This document shows, in pieces, positions 50,735 through 59,234 of a DNA stretch of 64,000 bases. A program made the position numbers and the translations under genes. Location of the stretch: NCBI GenBank assembly GCA_964639215.1, contig CAZXCV010000004.1, forward strand, positions 12,462 to 76,461. Direction: 5' to 3'. This stretch comes from UBA6120 sp964639215. GTDB taxonomy: Bacteria > Bacillota_I > Bacilli_A > RFN20 > CAG-826. How positions within the stretch are numbered: the stretch's first letter is position 1; each line of letters opens with the position of its first letter. The notes beneath the pieces are model-generated. The model was not told where the DNA came from, did no database searches, and saw nothing but the letters and a program-made list of their open reading frames with translations.

Positions 50735-51556
50735 ATGAAACATTTTATGCTCGATGCCTACGGTGTCAAACGCAATACCCTCAATGATGTCAAATATATC
50801 CAAAGTACTTTAAATGAAATTACGGCGCGCCTTAAACTCGATCCAGTGGCACCGCCGTTTTTATTGCCATACTATTATGGACTTGAACCTGAAGATGTCG
50901 GAGTTAGCGCCTTTGTCTTTTTAAAAGGTGGCCATCTGACGATTCATACGTTCCCATTGCTTGCATGTTACTTCGTCGATTTATATTACCCGGGAGATTT
51001 TCCAGAAACTAAAGCTGAAGCGCTCTTTTTCGAAAACTGGCCATTTGACAAAGATAAATCAAACGTTGTGACCGTCGATCGGAGCATTGGTAGTGAAGAG
51101 GTCGTTCCCTTCGAAGCGAGTGAAGTATTCGGTCCTCATGTTCTGGCGCGGTTGAAACCTAAGAAACCCGTCACGATGGAATATATTTTTAAGTTTCTTG
51201 AAAAACTCGTTCATGACGTTGAAATGACGCCAATCATCCGCCCATACGTCATTTTTGACACTAACAAAAATCCCGCGTATTTATCGGGTTTAACAATGAT
51301 TGCAGAGAGTCATATAAGTTTCCACTATAACATCGCTAGTGGCGACATTTTATTTGATATTTTCAGCTGCAAGATGTTTGATTACGAAACCATTAAGAAG
51401 CATTTGAAAAAATCGATGCAAGCGATTCCATCCTTTGTCGTTATTCCCCGTGGGACACGGCACCAATATTTAAAAGAAAACCTCAGAAATAGTCGGGCAT
51501 TGTCTCAACGTATGAAAAAATATAGCGTTGCCTGGAAAAACGTCTCATTTAAGTAA
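50735..51556 (+). CDS. speD: AdoMet decarboxylase-like protein with two SpeD repeats
   Basis: A 273-aa protein made of two SpeD-type halves. The first (about 1-95) contains SAFVFLKGGHLTIHTFPL, equivalent to the processing region, but Gly-Gly replaces the Glu-Ser cleavage pair and the downstream Cys is lost. The second (about 145-235) contains LTMIAESHISFHYNI with Glu191-Ser192-His193, His197 and Cys212 in FDIFSCK, so it can form the pyruvoyl group. The substrate is uncertain: AdoMet decarboxylation needs a partner SpeE for spermidine, absent here, and SpeD relatives without SpeE can decarboxylate ornithine or arginine. AGAGGAAA precedes the ATG at 50735. Confidence 0.8.
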   Translation: MKHFMLDAYGVKRNTLNDVKYIQSTLNEITARLKLDPVAPPFLLPYYYGLEPEDVGVSAFVFLKGGHLTIHTFPLLACYFVDLYYPGDFPETKAEALFFENWPFDKDKSNVVTVDRSIGSEEVVPFEASEVFGPHVLARLKPKKPVTMEYIFKFLEKLVHDVEMTPIIRPYVIFDTNKNPAYLSGLTMIAESHISFHYNIASGDILFDIFSCKMFDYETIKKHLKKSMQAIPSFVVIPRGTRHQYLKENLRNSRALSQRMKKYSVAWKNVSFK

Positions 51557-51626
51557 TAGTTACATTAAATTTAAGAAGATAAAATGTTAAAATAGTTTTT
51601 AGATTTAGATAAAAGGAGGCGCACAT

Positions 51627-52586
51627 ATGATTCAACGTATCGGCGTCTTAACTTCTGGTGGAGATTCTCCCGGCATGAACGCTGCCATTCGGGCAATTGT
51701 GCGTGCCGGCTTAAAACACGGCAAAGATATGTTTGTCGTGTATAACGGCTACAAAGGTTTAGTCGAAGGACAAATCGAGCAAGTCGATCGCTCGTTTGTT
51801 TCGAGCATCATCAACTTGGGTGGCACGATATTACGCTCAGCGCGACTCCCCGAATTCGCTGATGTTACGGTCAGACAAAAAGGTGTCGATCAATTGCGAA
51901 AACATGGTATTGACGCCCTCGTCGTCATTGGAGGCGATGGTACTTATCTTGGTGCTAAGAAGCTATCAGAAATGGGTATTAACTGCATCGGTTTGCCTGG
52001 GACGATTGATAATGACATCGCCTGTACTGACTATACAATCGGTTTTGATACATGCTTAAATACCATTTTAAATGCCGTCGATAAACTTCGCGATACGACA
52101 TCCAGTCATCAACGATGTTCGATTATCGAAGTCATGGGTAATCGCTCAGGTGATTTAGCTCTTTTCAGTGGCATAGCCTGCGGCGCTGAATTAATTGTTT
52201 CAAGTGACCATCTCATTCCAAAAAAAGAAATCATGGATGCGATGCTGGCGCAAAAAAAGAGTGCCAAACAACATGCGATGATTATCGTGAGCGAAAAGCT
52301 ATTTGATGTGCAGGAACTCGCTCGTGAAATCGAACGTGAAGTCGGATTTGAAGCTCGGGCTGAGGTGCTTGGACGGATTCAACGCGGTGGTTCACCATCG
52401 GCTTTTGATCGCATCTTAGCATCTCGGATGGGTGCCTACGCCATCGATTGCCTTGTCGCCGGAAAATCTGGTCGTTGTATCGCTATTAATGGTAACGAGA
52501 TGGTTGATTATGATATTTATGAAGCTCTCGCGATGCAACGTAATCCACATTCCCACTTACTCCGTGTCATTGATAACCTCAAATAA
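51627..52586 (+). CDS. pfkA: ATP-dependent 6-phosphofructokinase
   Basis: Commits fructose-6-phosphate to glycolysis; 319 aa, homotetramer in relatives. Nucleotide loop IGVLTSGGDSPGMNAAIRA, ATP motif VVIGGDGTYLGA (Gly after GGD marks ATP rather than PPi dependence), catalytic PGTIDNDI with TIGFDTCLNT, and substrate residues EVMGNRSGD and RIQRGGSPSAFDR. AAAGGAGG precedes the ATG. It is followed 1 base later by pyk, then glk and a DegV gene, all closely packed: a glycolytic operon for entry, commitment and ATP-yield steps. Confidence 0.98.
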   Translation: MIQRIGVLTSGGDSPGMNAAIRAIVRAGLKHGKDMFVVYNGYKGLVEGQIEQVDRSFVSSIINLGGTILRSARLPEFADVTVRQKGVDQLRKHGIDALVVIGGDGTYLGAKKLSEMGINCIGLPGTIDNDIACTDYTIGFDTCLNTILNAVDKLRDTTSSHQRCSIIEVMGNRSGDLALFSGIACGAELIVSSDHLIPKKEIMDAMLAQKKSAKQHAMIIVSEKLFDVQELAREIEREVGFEARAEVLGRIQRGGSPSAFDRILASRMGAYAIDCLVAGKSGRCIAINGNEMVDYDIYEALAMQRNPHSHLLRVIDNLK

Positions 52587-52587
52587 T

Positions 52588-54041
52588 ATGATTAACATCA
52601 CAAAGAAAACAAAAATCGTCGCGACAATTGGACCTGCGTCTGATCAATACACCACGTTTTTGGAACTCGTACGTTCCGGTATGAATGTCATGCGCCTCAA
52701 TTTTTCTCATGGCGATTATGCCGGTCATCTGCAGAAAATCGAACTAGCGCGCCGACTTGAAAGCGAGCAAGGTATTTTCATCCCTGTGATGCTCGATACT
52801 CGGGGTCCCGAGATTAGACTTGGCATGCTCGAAAATGATGGACTTGATATTCCGAAAGATCATGTTTTTTTCGTGACGATGGAGCCAGTACTTGGAACAC
52901 TTGATCGCGTTTCTGTCAGTTACAGAACTTATATGATGACGTCAAGGTTGGTGACCATCTTAAAATTGATGATGGTAATCTCGATTTATTGATCATTGAA
53001 AAAAGTAGCGTCAATCGTGAGTTAACGGTTAGAGCATTAAATGCTCATCGCCTCAAAAGTCGCAAAGGAGTCAATGCACCATTTGCGCGACTGACAATGC
53101 CGTTTATCTCTCCTCAAGATCGTGCTGATCTCGAGTTTGGTGTGAAACATAAGGTAGACTACATTGCGGCTAGTTTTACTCGGCGACCCCAAGATGTGTT
53201 AGACATCAAACAGACGATCAAGGAATTAGGGGGCTCGCCAATTCCTGTGATTGCTAAAATTGAAAATCCTGAAGGTGTTGAAAATCTTGCCTCAATTATC
53301 GAGGTCGCTGATGGAATTATGGTTGCGCGTGGCGACTTAGGTGTCGAAATTCCCGCCGAACAAGTGCCAATCATCCAAAAGCAAATCGTTGCCTTATGCC
53401 GTCGGGTAGGCAAACCAGTGATTACGGCAACGCAGATGCTGGACTCAATGCAAACGCATCCACGTCCAACACGCGCCGAGGTCAGTGATGTTGCTAATGC
53501 CATTATTGAAAGCACTGATGCCGTCATGCTTTCAGCTGAATCAGCTTCAGGGGCATATCCAATTGAAGCGATTCAAATGCAAGCCAAAATCGCGATGACA
53601 ATGGAACGAGAACTCGATTATCGAAAACTGTCTGAAGAAGCTTACGAAAGCAGTGAAAAAATTAATTCTGACGCAATCGCAAATTCAGTCGCTAATACGG
53701 CACTCTTAATTGACGCGGAACTTATTGTCTGCTTTACGGAGACTGGTAATTCGGTTCGCCGCATCGCAAAGACGCGACCAATCTGTCCGATTATCGCCAT
53801 TTCTAATTGTCGTCAAACCGTACTTGAGTTAGGACTCGTCTGGGGTGTGCAAGCATTCCTCGCAGCTGATTTACCGCAGTTAATTGAAGATATGGAAGTG
53901 TTAGCAATTCTCAAAGCCCGGCAATTAGGGTTTGATGCAGGTACCCAAATTTTGTTAACTGGTGGTGTACCAACCGGCGCTGGCAAAACAAATTTCATGA
54001 AAATATTAAATCTCAACGAGTTGAGGATTGAGGCGCTGTGA
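52588..54041 (+). CDS. pyk: Pyruvate kinase, interrupted by a one-base frameshift
   Basis: Makes pyruvate and ATP from phosphoenolpyruvate. Codons from 52588 give KTKIVATIGPASD, NVMRLNFSHG and MLDTRGPEIRLG. After the codon at 52927-52929 the reading shifts to the frame from 52932 (YDDVKVGDHLKIDDG), which continues through VIAKIENPEGVENL, GIMVARGDLGVEIP, and PRPTRAEVSDVANAIIESTDAVMLSAES to the normal end. One base is missing near 52930. The restored protein would be about 484 aa, without the C-terminal PEP-utiliser domain of Bacillus Pyk. An assembly error or a recent mutation is likelier than programmed shifting; I saw no slippery heptamer. Confidence 0.93.
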
Positions 54042-54913
54042 AACCCGTTATCGCTCTTGATATCGGCGGCACTAATATGCGCATCGCGTTAATTGATGAG
54101 CATTTTCACATTTTAAAAGTCATGCGTTTCCCAACGCTCACTGGTGATAAAACAATTTTTCTCAACCAGGTGCTTGAAGCAATTAAAGAACTCGAAATCA
54201 ATGAGAAAGATATCAGTGCGATTTCAATCGGTGTGCCTGGTCGTGTTCGAAGTGATGGTCATATCGACACATTACCAAACATCAAAATTCAAGATGTCCC
54301 TCTTGCTTCATTCTTAAAGCGTCGCTATTCAATTCCAGTTTATGTTCGTAATGATGCGGAAATGGCAGCGATTGCCGAGGCAACTCTCGGAGCCGGGAAA
54401 AAATATCGACGCACATATTTTCTCACCGTTTCCACTGGTGTTGGTGGCGCACTCGTCAGTCAAGGCCAACTCCAATATTCTAGCGATGAGATTGGCCATA
54501 CACTCTATTCCTATAAGAACAAATATTATGAATTTGAACAGATTGCCTCAGGAACTGGTATCATTAATTTATGCGCGCTCAATGGCATGACCGTTCAAGC
54601 TGCTAGTCTCTTCTTCAGCCTTGTGAATAGCGGTAATTTGGAAGCATTGCGAATCTTTGAAGACTGGCTGAGCTTATTAGCGAACTTTCTGAATCGAGTT
54701 CAAACGATGTTTGAACCAGATGTGATTGCGATGACGGGTGGCGTCATGAAATCGAAAGAATTATTCTTTGATAAACTTAGTAAAAAACTTCCACATTCGC
54801 ATTTAGTAAAAGCTGAGTTTGGCGATGATGCTGGTCTCATGGGAGCCGCTTCATATGCCTATCATACGATGTGTGTTAACTTGACCCCCAAAACAACAGG
54901 AGATCATTTATGA
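54038..54913 (+). CDS. glk: ROK-family glucokinase, zinc motif missing
   Basis: Phosphorylates glucose (or another hexose or amino sugar) with ATP; 291 aa. ASKHA fold: IALDIGGTNMRIALID, VYVRNDAEMAAIAEATLGAG (catalytic Asp), TVSTGVGGALVSQGQ and SSDEIGHTL, which supplies sugar-binding Glu and His. The CxCGxxGCxE zinc-binding segment that normally follows is replaced by a short SYKNKYYEFEQIASGTG loop with no cysteines. The start is a GTG overlapping the pyk stop (GTGA). Its place after pfkA-pyk supports a glycolytic hexokinase role, but specificity is not certain. Confidence 0.85.
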   Translation: MKPVIALDIGGTNMRIALIDEHFHILKVMRFPTLTGDKTIFLNQVLEAIKELEINEKDISAISIGVPGRVRSDGHIDTLPNIKIQDVPLASFLKRRYSIPVYVRNDAEMAAIAEATLGAGKKYRRTYFLTVSTGVGGALVSQGQLQYSSDEIGHTLYSYKNKYYEFEQIASGTGIINLCALNGMTVQAASLFFSLVNSGNLEALRIFEDWLSLLANFLNRVQTMFEPDVIAMTGGVMKSKELFFDKLSKKLPHSHLVKAEFGDDAGLMGAASYAYHTMCVNLTPKTTGDHL

Positions 54914-55770
54914 AAATCGCCATTAGTTCCGATTCCACCTTGTCAATCACCCAGGCTGAAGCCAAAGAGTTAGGCATTTACGTATTACCACTCAATGTAA
55001 TTGTCGATGGAAAGGAATACCACGATGATATTGACATAACTAAAGATGAACTTGCCGTATTCATGAGATCGGGAAGCCGTATTTCGACGTCTACCCCGAC
55101 CCCTTATGAAATTGAAACTTACTTCAACGCCATTTTTGCAGAAGGTTACGACAAAGTCATCCATTTCACGATATCAAGCAAATTATCATCGATGTTTGAA
55201 CTTTTCACGGTTACTTGTGGCAATTTATACGCCGATAAGGTGATTGTGATTGATTCATTATCAATTTGCTCATTTATGGCTAACCATGTTCTTGCTGCCA
55301 AACACTATCTCGATGAATGCTTATCACTTGATCAAATCGTTAGCAAAGTTAAAACTCGCATTGCATCTGAATACATCATCTTTATTCCTGAATCACTCAC
55401 TTTTCTCAAAAACGGAGGGCGTGTCTCCCCAACTGTCGCCGCCATTGGGAACTTCATTGGTCTTAAACCAATACTGTTTTTCCAAAATGGCGAAATCGGC
55501 AAAAAAGGTGCGACTCGTCATATCAAAAAAGCGCTTGAAGATGAACTGGTAGAACTTAAGAAAAATCAGTACGATTCCAAGAAATTTAGTGTCGATATTC
55601 TCCAATTTGATACTTCCTCAACGAATATCGAATTAATGTATCATTTCCTTGAACGACATTTCGCGGGGTTCGATATTCACTTACGGCCATTATCAATTAA
55701 TGTGTGCGCCCACACAGGTCCAGGAACAATTAGCTTTGGTTTTAATTTAAAAGTCGAAGCCGATATTTGA
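54910..55770 (+). CDS. DegV-family fatty-acid-binding protein (FakB-like)
   Basis: Cytoplasmic EDD/DegV-fold protein of 286 aa that in relatives presents fatty acids to the kinase FakA. KIAISSDSTLSITQ start, the STPTPYEIETYF loop, the FTISSKLSSMFELF segment with the family's Ser-Ser, an ESLTFLKNGGRVS motif and a C-terminal HTGPGTISFGF. AGGAGATCATTT precedes the ATG, and ATGA overlaps the glk stop. No fakA in the window. It probably feeds exogenous fatty acids into membrane lipids; the link to glycolytic genes is positional only. Confidence 0.9.
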   Translation: MKIAISSDSTLSITQAEAKELGIYVLPLNVIVDGKEYHDDIDITKDELAVFMRSGSRISTSTPTPYEIETYFNAIFAEGYDKVIHFTISSKLSSMFELFTVTCGNLYADKVIVIDSLSICSFMANHVLAAKHYLDECLSLDQIVSKVKTRIASEYIIFIPESLTFLKNGGRVSPTVAAIGNFIGLKPILFFQNGEIGKKGATRHIKKALEDELVELKKNQYDSKKFSVDILQFDTSSTNIELMYHFLERHFAGFDIHLRPLSINVCAHTGPGTISFGFNLKVEADI

Positions 55771-55796
55771 CGTGAACCATTAATTAGCACTATAAT
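55767..55796 (+). promoter_or_regulatory. thrS promoter
   Basis: TTGACG (55767-55772), 18 bases, TATAAT (55791-55796). The -35 overlaps the DegV stop codon. Transcription would begin near 55803, at the head of the T-box leader. Confidence 0.7.
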
Positions 55797-55802
55797 TAAG
55801 CA

Positions 55803-56015
55803 TGCGTTGATGAAGACACGCAATCATTTAGTTTTCATAGAGAAGAAACAGACGGTGGAACGTTTCTAAACTTGATGATGATGCACCACTTCGGAGCCGT
55901 GGACGTTGAGCCCACCGTTGATGTAGCGTTAATACATATTCAAGGGTACATCAAATCGATGTAAATTAAGGTGGTACCGCGCAATTGCGTCCTTAAAGGA
56001 CGCTTTTATTTTTTT
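55803..56015 (+). promoter_or_regulatory. T-box riboswitch leader of thrS
   Basis: T-box AAGGTGGTACCGCG (55968-55982) and a terminator GCGTCC-TTAAA-GGACGC (55987-56003) followed by a T-rich run. A Thr specifier ACC candidate is in GATGCACCACTTCGG (near 55881-55895). UGGU fits a tRNA with discriminator A. Confidence 0.94.
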
Positions 56016-56027
56016 AGGAGGTAATGT

Positions 56028-57944
56028 ATGGAAATCACATTATTAGACGGTAAAAAAATTAATCTAGAGCATTCAACGACTGGATTCGAACTAGCGACTT
56101 CAATCAGCCCGGGACTTGCTAAAAAGAGTCTTGCCTATCGGTTGAACGATCAACTTTTCGATATGCGCCGCCCAATTCAATCTAGTGGAACACTCACTTT
56201 TATTGATGAAAACGACCATGAAGCGCTTGATATGCTCCGCCACGATGCCTCACATTTAATGGCTCAAGCGTTATTGAATTTGTACCCCGGTATCAAATTC
56301 GGGTTCGGACCGAGTATCGAAGAAGGGTTTTATTATGACGTCGATAGCCCAATATTGATAACCGATGCCTCTTTTCCTGCGATTGAAAAAGAAATGAAGC
56401 GATTATCAAGTGCGAATTTGCCACTCATCAGAAAAGAAGTGAACCAACGCGAAGCTTTAGAACTCTTCAAAGACAATCCATATAAAATCGAATTAATTAA
56501 GGAAATCACCGAAACAATCAGCGTCTATCAACAAGGTGAATTTCTGGATTTATGTTCGGGACCACATTTACCAAGTACTGGCTATGTCAAACATTTCAAA
56601 CTTCTGTCAGTTGCCGGTGCCTACTGGCGTGGTAATAGCGATAATAAGCAGCTGACACGCATATATGGCACCGCCTTTTTCTCAAAAGAAGCGCTCGATG
56701 AGTATCTTGTTATTCTCGAACAGCGACGCCAACGCGATCACCGAAAATTAGGACGTGAACTCGATTTATTCATGATTTCGGAATATGGTCCTGGTTTTCC
56801 GTTTTGGCTTGATCGAGGCTTGACGTTAAAATCGACGCTGGAACGTTTTTGGTATGAGACGCACCGTCGTGAAGGCTATACGTTTATCGAAACACCGATT
56901 ATGCTGTCAAAAGAACTTTGGGAAGTGAGTGGTCACTGGGCAAATTACCGGCAAAACATGTATACGTCCTCGATTGAAAACAAAGATTTTGCAATTAAAC
57001 CAATGAATTGTCCTGGTGGGATGCTCGTTTATAAAAACTCGTTACATTCATATAAAGATTTCCCACTACGCGTTGGTGAGCTCGGTTTAGTCCATCGCCA
57101 CGAAGCTAGCGGAGCCCTCAGCGGACTATTTCGCGTTCGTAACTTCACGCAAGATGACGCCCACATCTTCTGCCGCCCTGATCAATTAATCGATGAAGTC
57201 ATTCGGTTGTTGCGTCTCTTTGAATATTTTTATGATGTTTTTGGCTTAACTTATGACATTTATTTATCAACACGTCCTGAAAAGGATTATATCGGTTCGA
57301 TTGAAATTTGGGATAAATCTGAAGCCGCGCTCGCTGAAGCTTGCACGAAAATTGGTAAACCTTTCACCATTAATCCTGGTGATGGGGCTTTCTATGGTCC
57401 GAAACTCGATTTTAAGCTTAAAGATTCAATGAATCGCGTCTGGCAATGTGGCACGATTCAACTTGATATGAATTTGCCAGAACGTTTCGACCTCACCTAC
57501 ATCAACGAATTCAACGATAAGGTGCGACCGATTATGCTCCATCGCGCTATTTATGGAAGTCTTGAACGATTTATCGGTATTTTAATTGAACATTATGGTG
57601 GCGCATTTCCACTTTGGTTAGCACCTGTGCAAATCATGATTTTACCAGTCCATCAAGACCATCATCGCGCCTATGCTGAGGAAGTAAGTGCTCGTTTAAT
57701 TGATGCTGGTTATCGCGTCCTCATTGATAATAGTGAGGAAAAATTAGGTTACCGTCTCCGTAATGCCCAAATTCAAAAAATACCGGTAACCTTAGTGCTT
57801 GGCGATAAGGAGAAAGAAGCGGGAACCGTGATGGCTCGCCGGTATGGAAGTGAAAAACAAGCACCATTTACGATGGTTGAAGTAATCGAAGGTCTTGCTC
57901 AAGAACTGAAAACGCGAAGTCTCCACCCATTAGTGATTAAATAA
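56028..57944 (+). CDS. thrS: Threonyl-tRNA synthetase
   Basis: Class II synthetase, 638 aa. An N-terminal TGS domain (about 1-60) precedes the editing domain with HDASHLMAQAL and DLCSGPHLPSTG (the zinc/editing His and Cys). The catalytic core has motif 2 LVHRHEASGALSGLFRVRNFTQDDAH and motif 3 LHRAIYGSLERFIGILIEHYGG; the catalytic zinc Cys is in KPMNCPGGM. A C-terminal anticodon domain includes PVQIMILPVHQDHH. AGGAGG is directly upstream of the ATG. Controlled by its T-box; it ends a few bases before the infC promoter. Confidence 0.98.
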   Translation: MEITLLDGKKINLEHSTTGFELATSISPGLAKKSLAYRLNDQLFDMRRPIQSSGTLTFIDENDHEALDMLRHDASHLMAQALLNLYPGIKFGFGPSIEEGFYYDVDSPILITDASFPAIEKEMKRLSSANLPLIRKEVNQREALELFKDNPYKIELIKEITETISVYQQGEFLDLCSGPHLPSTGYVKHFKLLSVAGAYWRGNSDNKQLTRIYGTAFFSKEALDEYLVILEQRRQRDHRKLGRELDLFMISEYGPGFPFWLDRGLTLKSTLERFWYETHRREGYTFIETPIMLSKELWEVSGHWANYRQNMYTSSIENKDFAIKPMNCPGGMLVYKNSLHSYKDFPLRVGELGLVHRHEASGALSGLFRVRNFTQDDAHIFCRPDQLIDEVIRLLRLFEYFYDVFGLTYDIYLSTRPEKDYIGSIEIWDKSEAALAEACTKIGKPFTINPGDGAFYGPKLDFKLKDSMNRVWQCGTIQLDMNLPERFDLTYINEFNDKVRPIMLHRAIYGSLERFIGILIEHYGGAFPLWLAPVQIMILPVHQDHHRAYAEEVSARLIDAGYRVLIDNSEEKLGYRLRNAQIQKIPVTLVLGDKEKEAGTVMARRYGSEKQAPFTMVEVIEGLAQELKTRSLHPLVIK

Positions 57945-57973
57945 TTGACAAATAATCATTAACTTGATAATAT
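57945..57973 (+). promoter_or_regulatory. infC-rpmI-rplT promoter
   Basis: Perfect TTGACA (57945-57950), 17 bases, TAATAT (57968-57973), starting just after the thrS stop. Expected transcription start near 57980. Confidence 0.75.
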
Positions 57974-57979
57974 AGACAA

Positions 57980-58090
57980 GCAATAAAAAGGTAGAAAGAA
58001 GAGGCGCCCGCTTCTCACCTGATTCAGTTTCTGAATAGGTCAAGAGCTCAATTAAATTTTTAACGGGCGCGCTGCGTCCGTTTTTTATTA
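57980..58090 (+). promoter_or_regulatory. L20-type autoregulatory attenuator leader of infC
   Basis: A terminator hairpin AACGGGCGC-GCT-GCGTCCGTT (58062-58082, with a G-T pair) is followed by TTTTTT. An earlier GGCGCCCG (58003-58010) can pair with CGGGCGC of the terminator to form an antiterminator. Between them ACCTGATTCAG-TTT-CTGAATAGGT (58017-58040) forms a hairpin. The arrangement matches the Bacillus L20 leader, where L20 binding favours termination. Confidence 0.8.
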
Positions 58091-58107
58091 GCAAGGAGGA
58101 TCTCTTT

Positions 58108-58656
58108 ATAGCTTATTACAACCTTCCCGTGCGTCCCGATAAAAAAAATAGCGACCTCGTGAACGAATTTATTCGCTTCCCGCGGATGTTAGTCATCGGA
58201 CCAGAGGGCGAATCACTCGGCGTGTTAACACGCGAAGAAGCACTAAGAAAAGCTGATCAAGCTGGTCTTGACTTACTTTGTGTGGCACCAAATGCCAATC
58301 CACCCGTCTGCAAAATTCTCAACTATGGGAAACATCGCTTCGATCAACAGAAAAAACAACGTGAAGCCAAGAAAAATCAGCACATTATCGACATTAAGGA
58401 AGTGCAACTAACGCCTCAAATCGGTGAACACGACCTCAATGTTAAGGTTAAAAATGCCCGACGCTTCTTTGAAGAAGGTAACAAAGTTAAAGTTGCCTTG
58501 CGGTATCGCGGTCGCCAAATGGCGCACCAAGAAGTCGGGATCGCCACGATGGAAAAATTCATCGCTTCAGTCGAAGATGTCAGCACTGTTGAAAAGAAAC
58601 CGCTCCTTGAAGGGCGATTATTAATCGCAATCTTAGCTAGCAAGATCAAGAAATAG
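58108..58656 (+). CDS. infC: Translation initiation factor IF-3 (AUA start)
   Basis: Binds 30S and rejects mispaired initiator codons; about 182 aa. N-domain EFIRFPRMLVIGPEGESLGVL and ALRKADQAGLDLLCVAPNANPPVCKI, C-domain EVQLTPQIGEHDLNVK and VALRYRGRQMAHQEVG. AAGGAGG (58093-58099) lies 8 bases before an in-frame ATA at 58108, giving ATA-GCT-TAT-TAC as the N-terminus; the later GTG at 58129 has no ribosome site. Non-AUG starts are a known infC autoregulation device. Followed 10 bases later by rpmI and then rplT. Confidence 0.92.
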   Translation: MAYYNLPVRPDKKNSDLVNEFIRFPRMLVIGPEGESLGVLTREEALRKADQAGLDLLCVAPNANPPVCKILNYGKHRFDQQKKQREAKKNQHIIDIKEVQLTPQIGEHDLNVKVKNARRFFEEGNKVKVALRYRGRQMAHQEVGIATMEKFIASVEDVSTVEKKPLLEGRLLIAILASKIKK

Positions 58657-58666
58657 AGGAATACAT

Positions 58667-58861
58667 ATGCCCAAAATGAAAAGCAAACGCGCTTTAATGA
58701 AACGCATCAAGATTACCAAGAGCGGTAAACTTGTGCGCAAAGCCGCGTATACCGGTCACTTAGCACCCCGGAAAACAACGAAACAAAAACGTCATTTACG
58801 GAAACCACGTCAAATGCACGCGAGTGATGTGAAGCGAGTTCGCATCCTCATTTCAGATTAA
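58667..58861 (+). CDS. rpmI: 50S ribosomal protein L35
   Basis: A 64-aa, very basic protein: MPKMKSKRALMKRIKITKSG start, the AYTGHLAPRKTTKQKRHLRKP core, and a C-terminal HASDVKRVRILI. This is the complete L35 fold. GAGGAATACAT precedes the ATG. Middle gene of infC-rpmI-rplT. Confidence 0.97.
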   Translation: MPKMKSKRALMKRIKITKSGKLVRKAAYTGHLAPRKTTKQKRHLRKPRQMHASDVKRVRILISD

Positions 58862-58872
58862 AGGAGCACAAC

Positions 58873-59232
58873 ATGGCCCGTGTCAAAGGTGGTAGCGTCA
58901 CCCGTCAACGACGCAAAAAAGTACTGAAACAAGCAAGTGGCTATTTCGGTAGTAAACACATTTTATTTAAAACTGCCAAAGAGCAAGTAATGCACTCGCT
59001 CCAATATGCCTATAATGATCGTCGCAAAATTAAATCCGACTATCGGAAGCTTTGGATTAAACGGATTAATGCTGCTTGTAGGATGTGCGACATTTCTTAT
59101 AGCCATATGATGCATGGTCTTCGTTTAAGCAATATTGCGATTAACCGCAAAATGCTTTCCGAACTCGCAATTAACGATTTTTCAAGTTTTGAAAAGCTCG
59201 TGATTGATGCGAAAAAACACTTAGCTAAATAA
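58873..59232 (+). CDS. rplT: 50S ribosomal protein L20
   Basis: Assembly-initiating 23S rRNA-binding protein of 119 aa that also represses its own operon through the upstream leader. MARVKGGSVTRQRRKKVLKQ, AKEQVMHSLQYAYNDRRKIK and RLWIKRINAACR-like segments are conserved. AAAGGAGCACAAC precedes the ATG. It ends 2 bases from the convergent lpd stop, with no terminator visible between them. Confidence 0.98.
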   Translation: MARVKGGSVTRQRRKKVLKQASGYFGSKHILFKTAKEQVMHSLQYAYNDRRKIKSDYRKLWIKRINAACRMCDISYSHMMHGLRLSNIAINRKMLSELAINDFSSFEKLVIDAKKHLAK

Positions 59233-59234
59233 CG

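Noticed and set aside
52588..54041. Programmed frameshift in pyk
   Set aside because: There is no slippery heptamer or downstream structure that I can see; a missing base explains it more simply.
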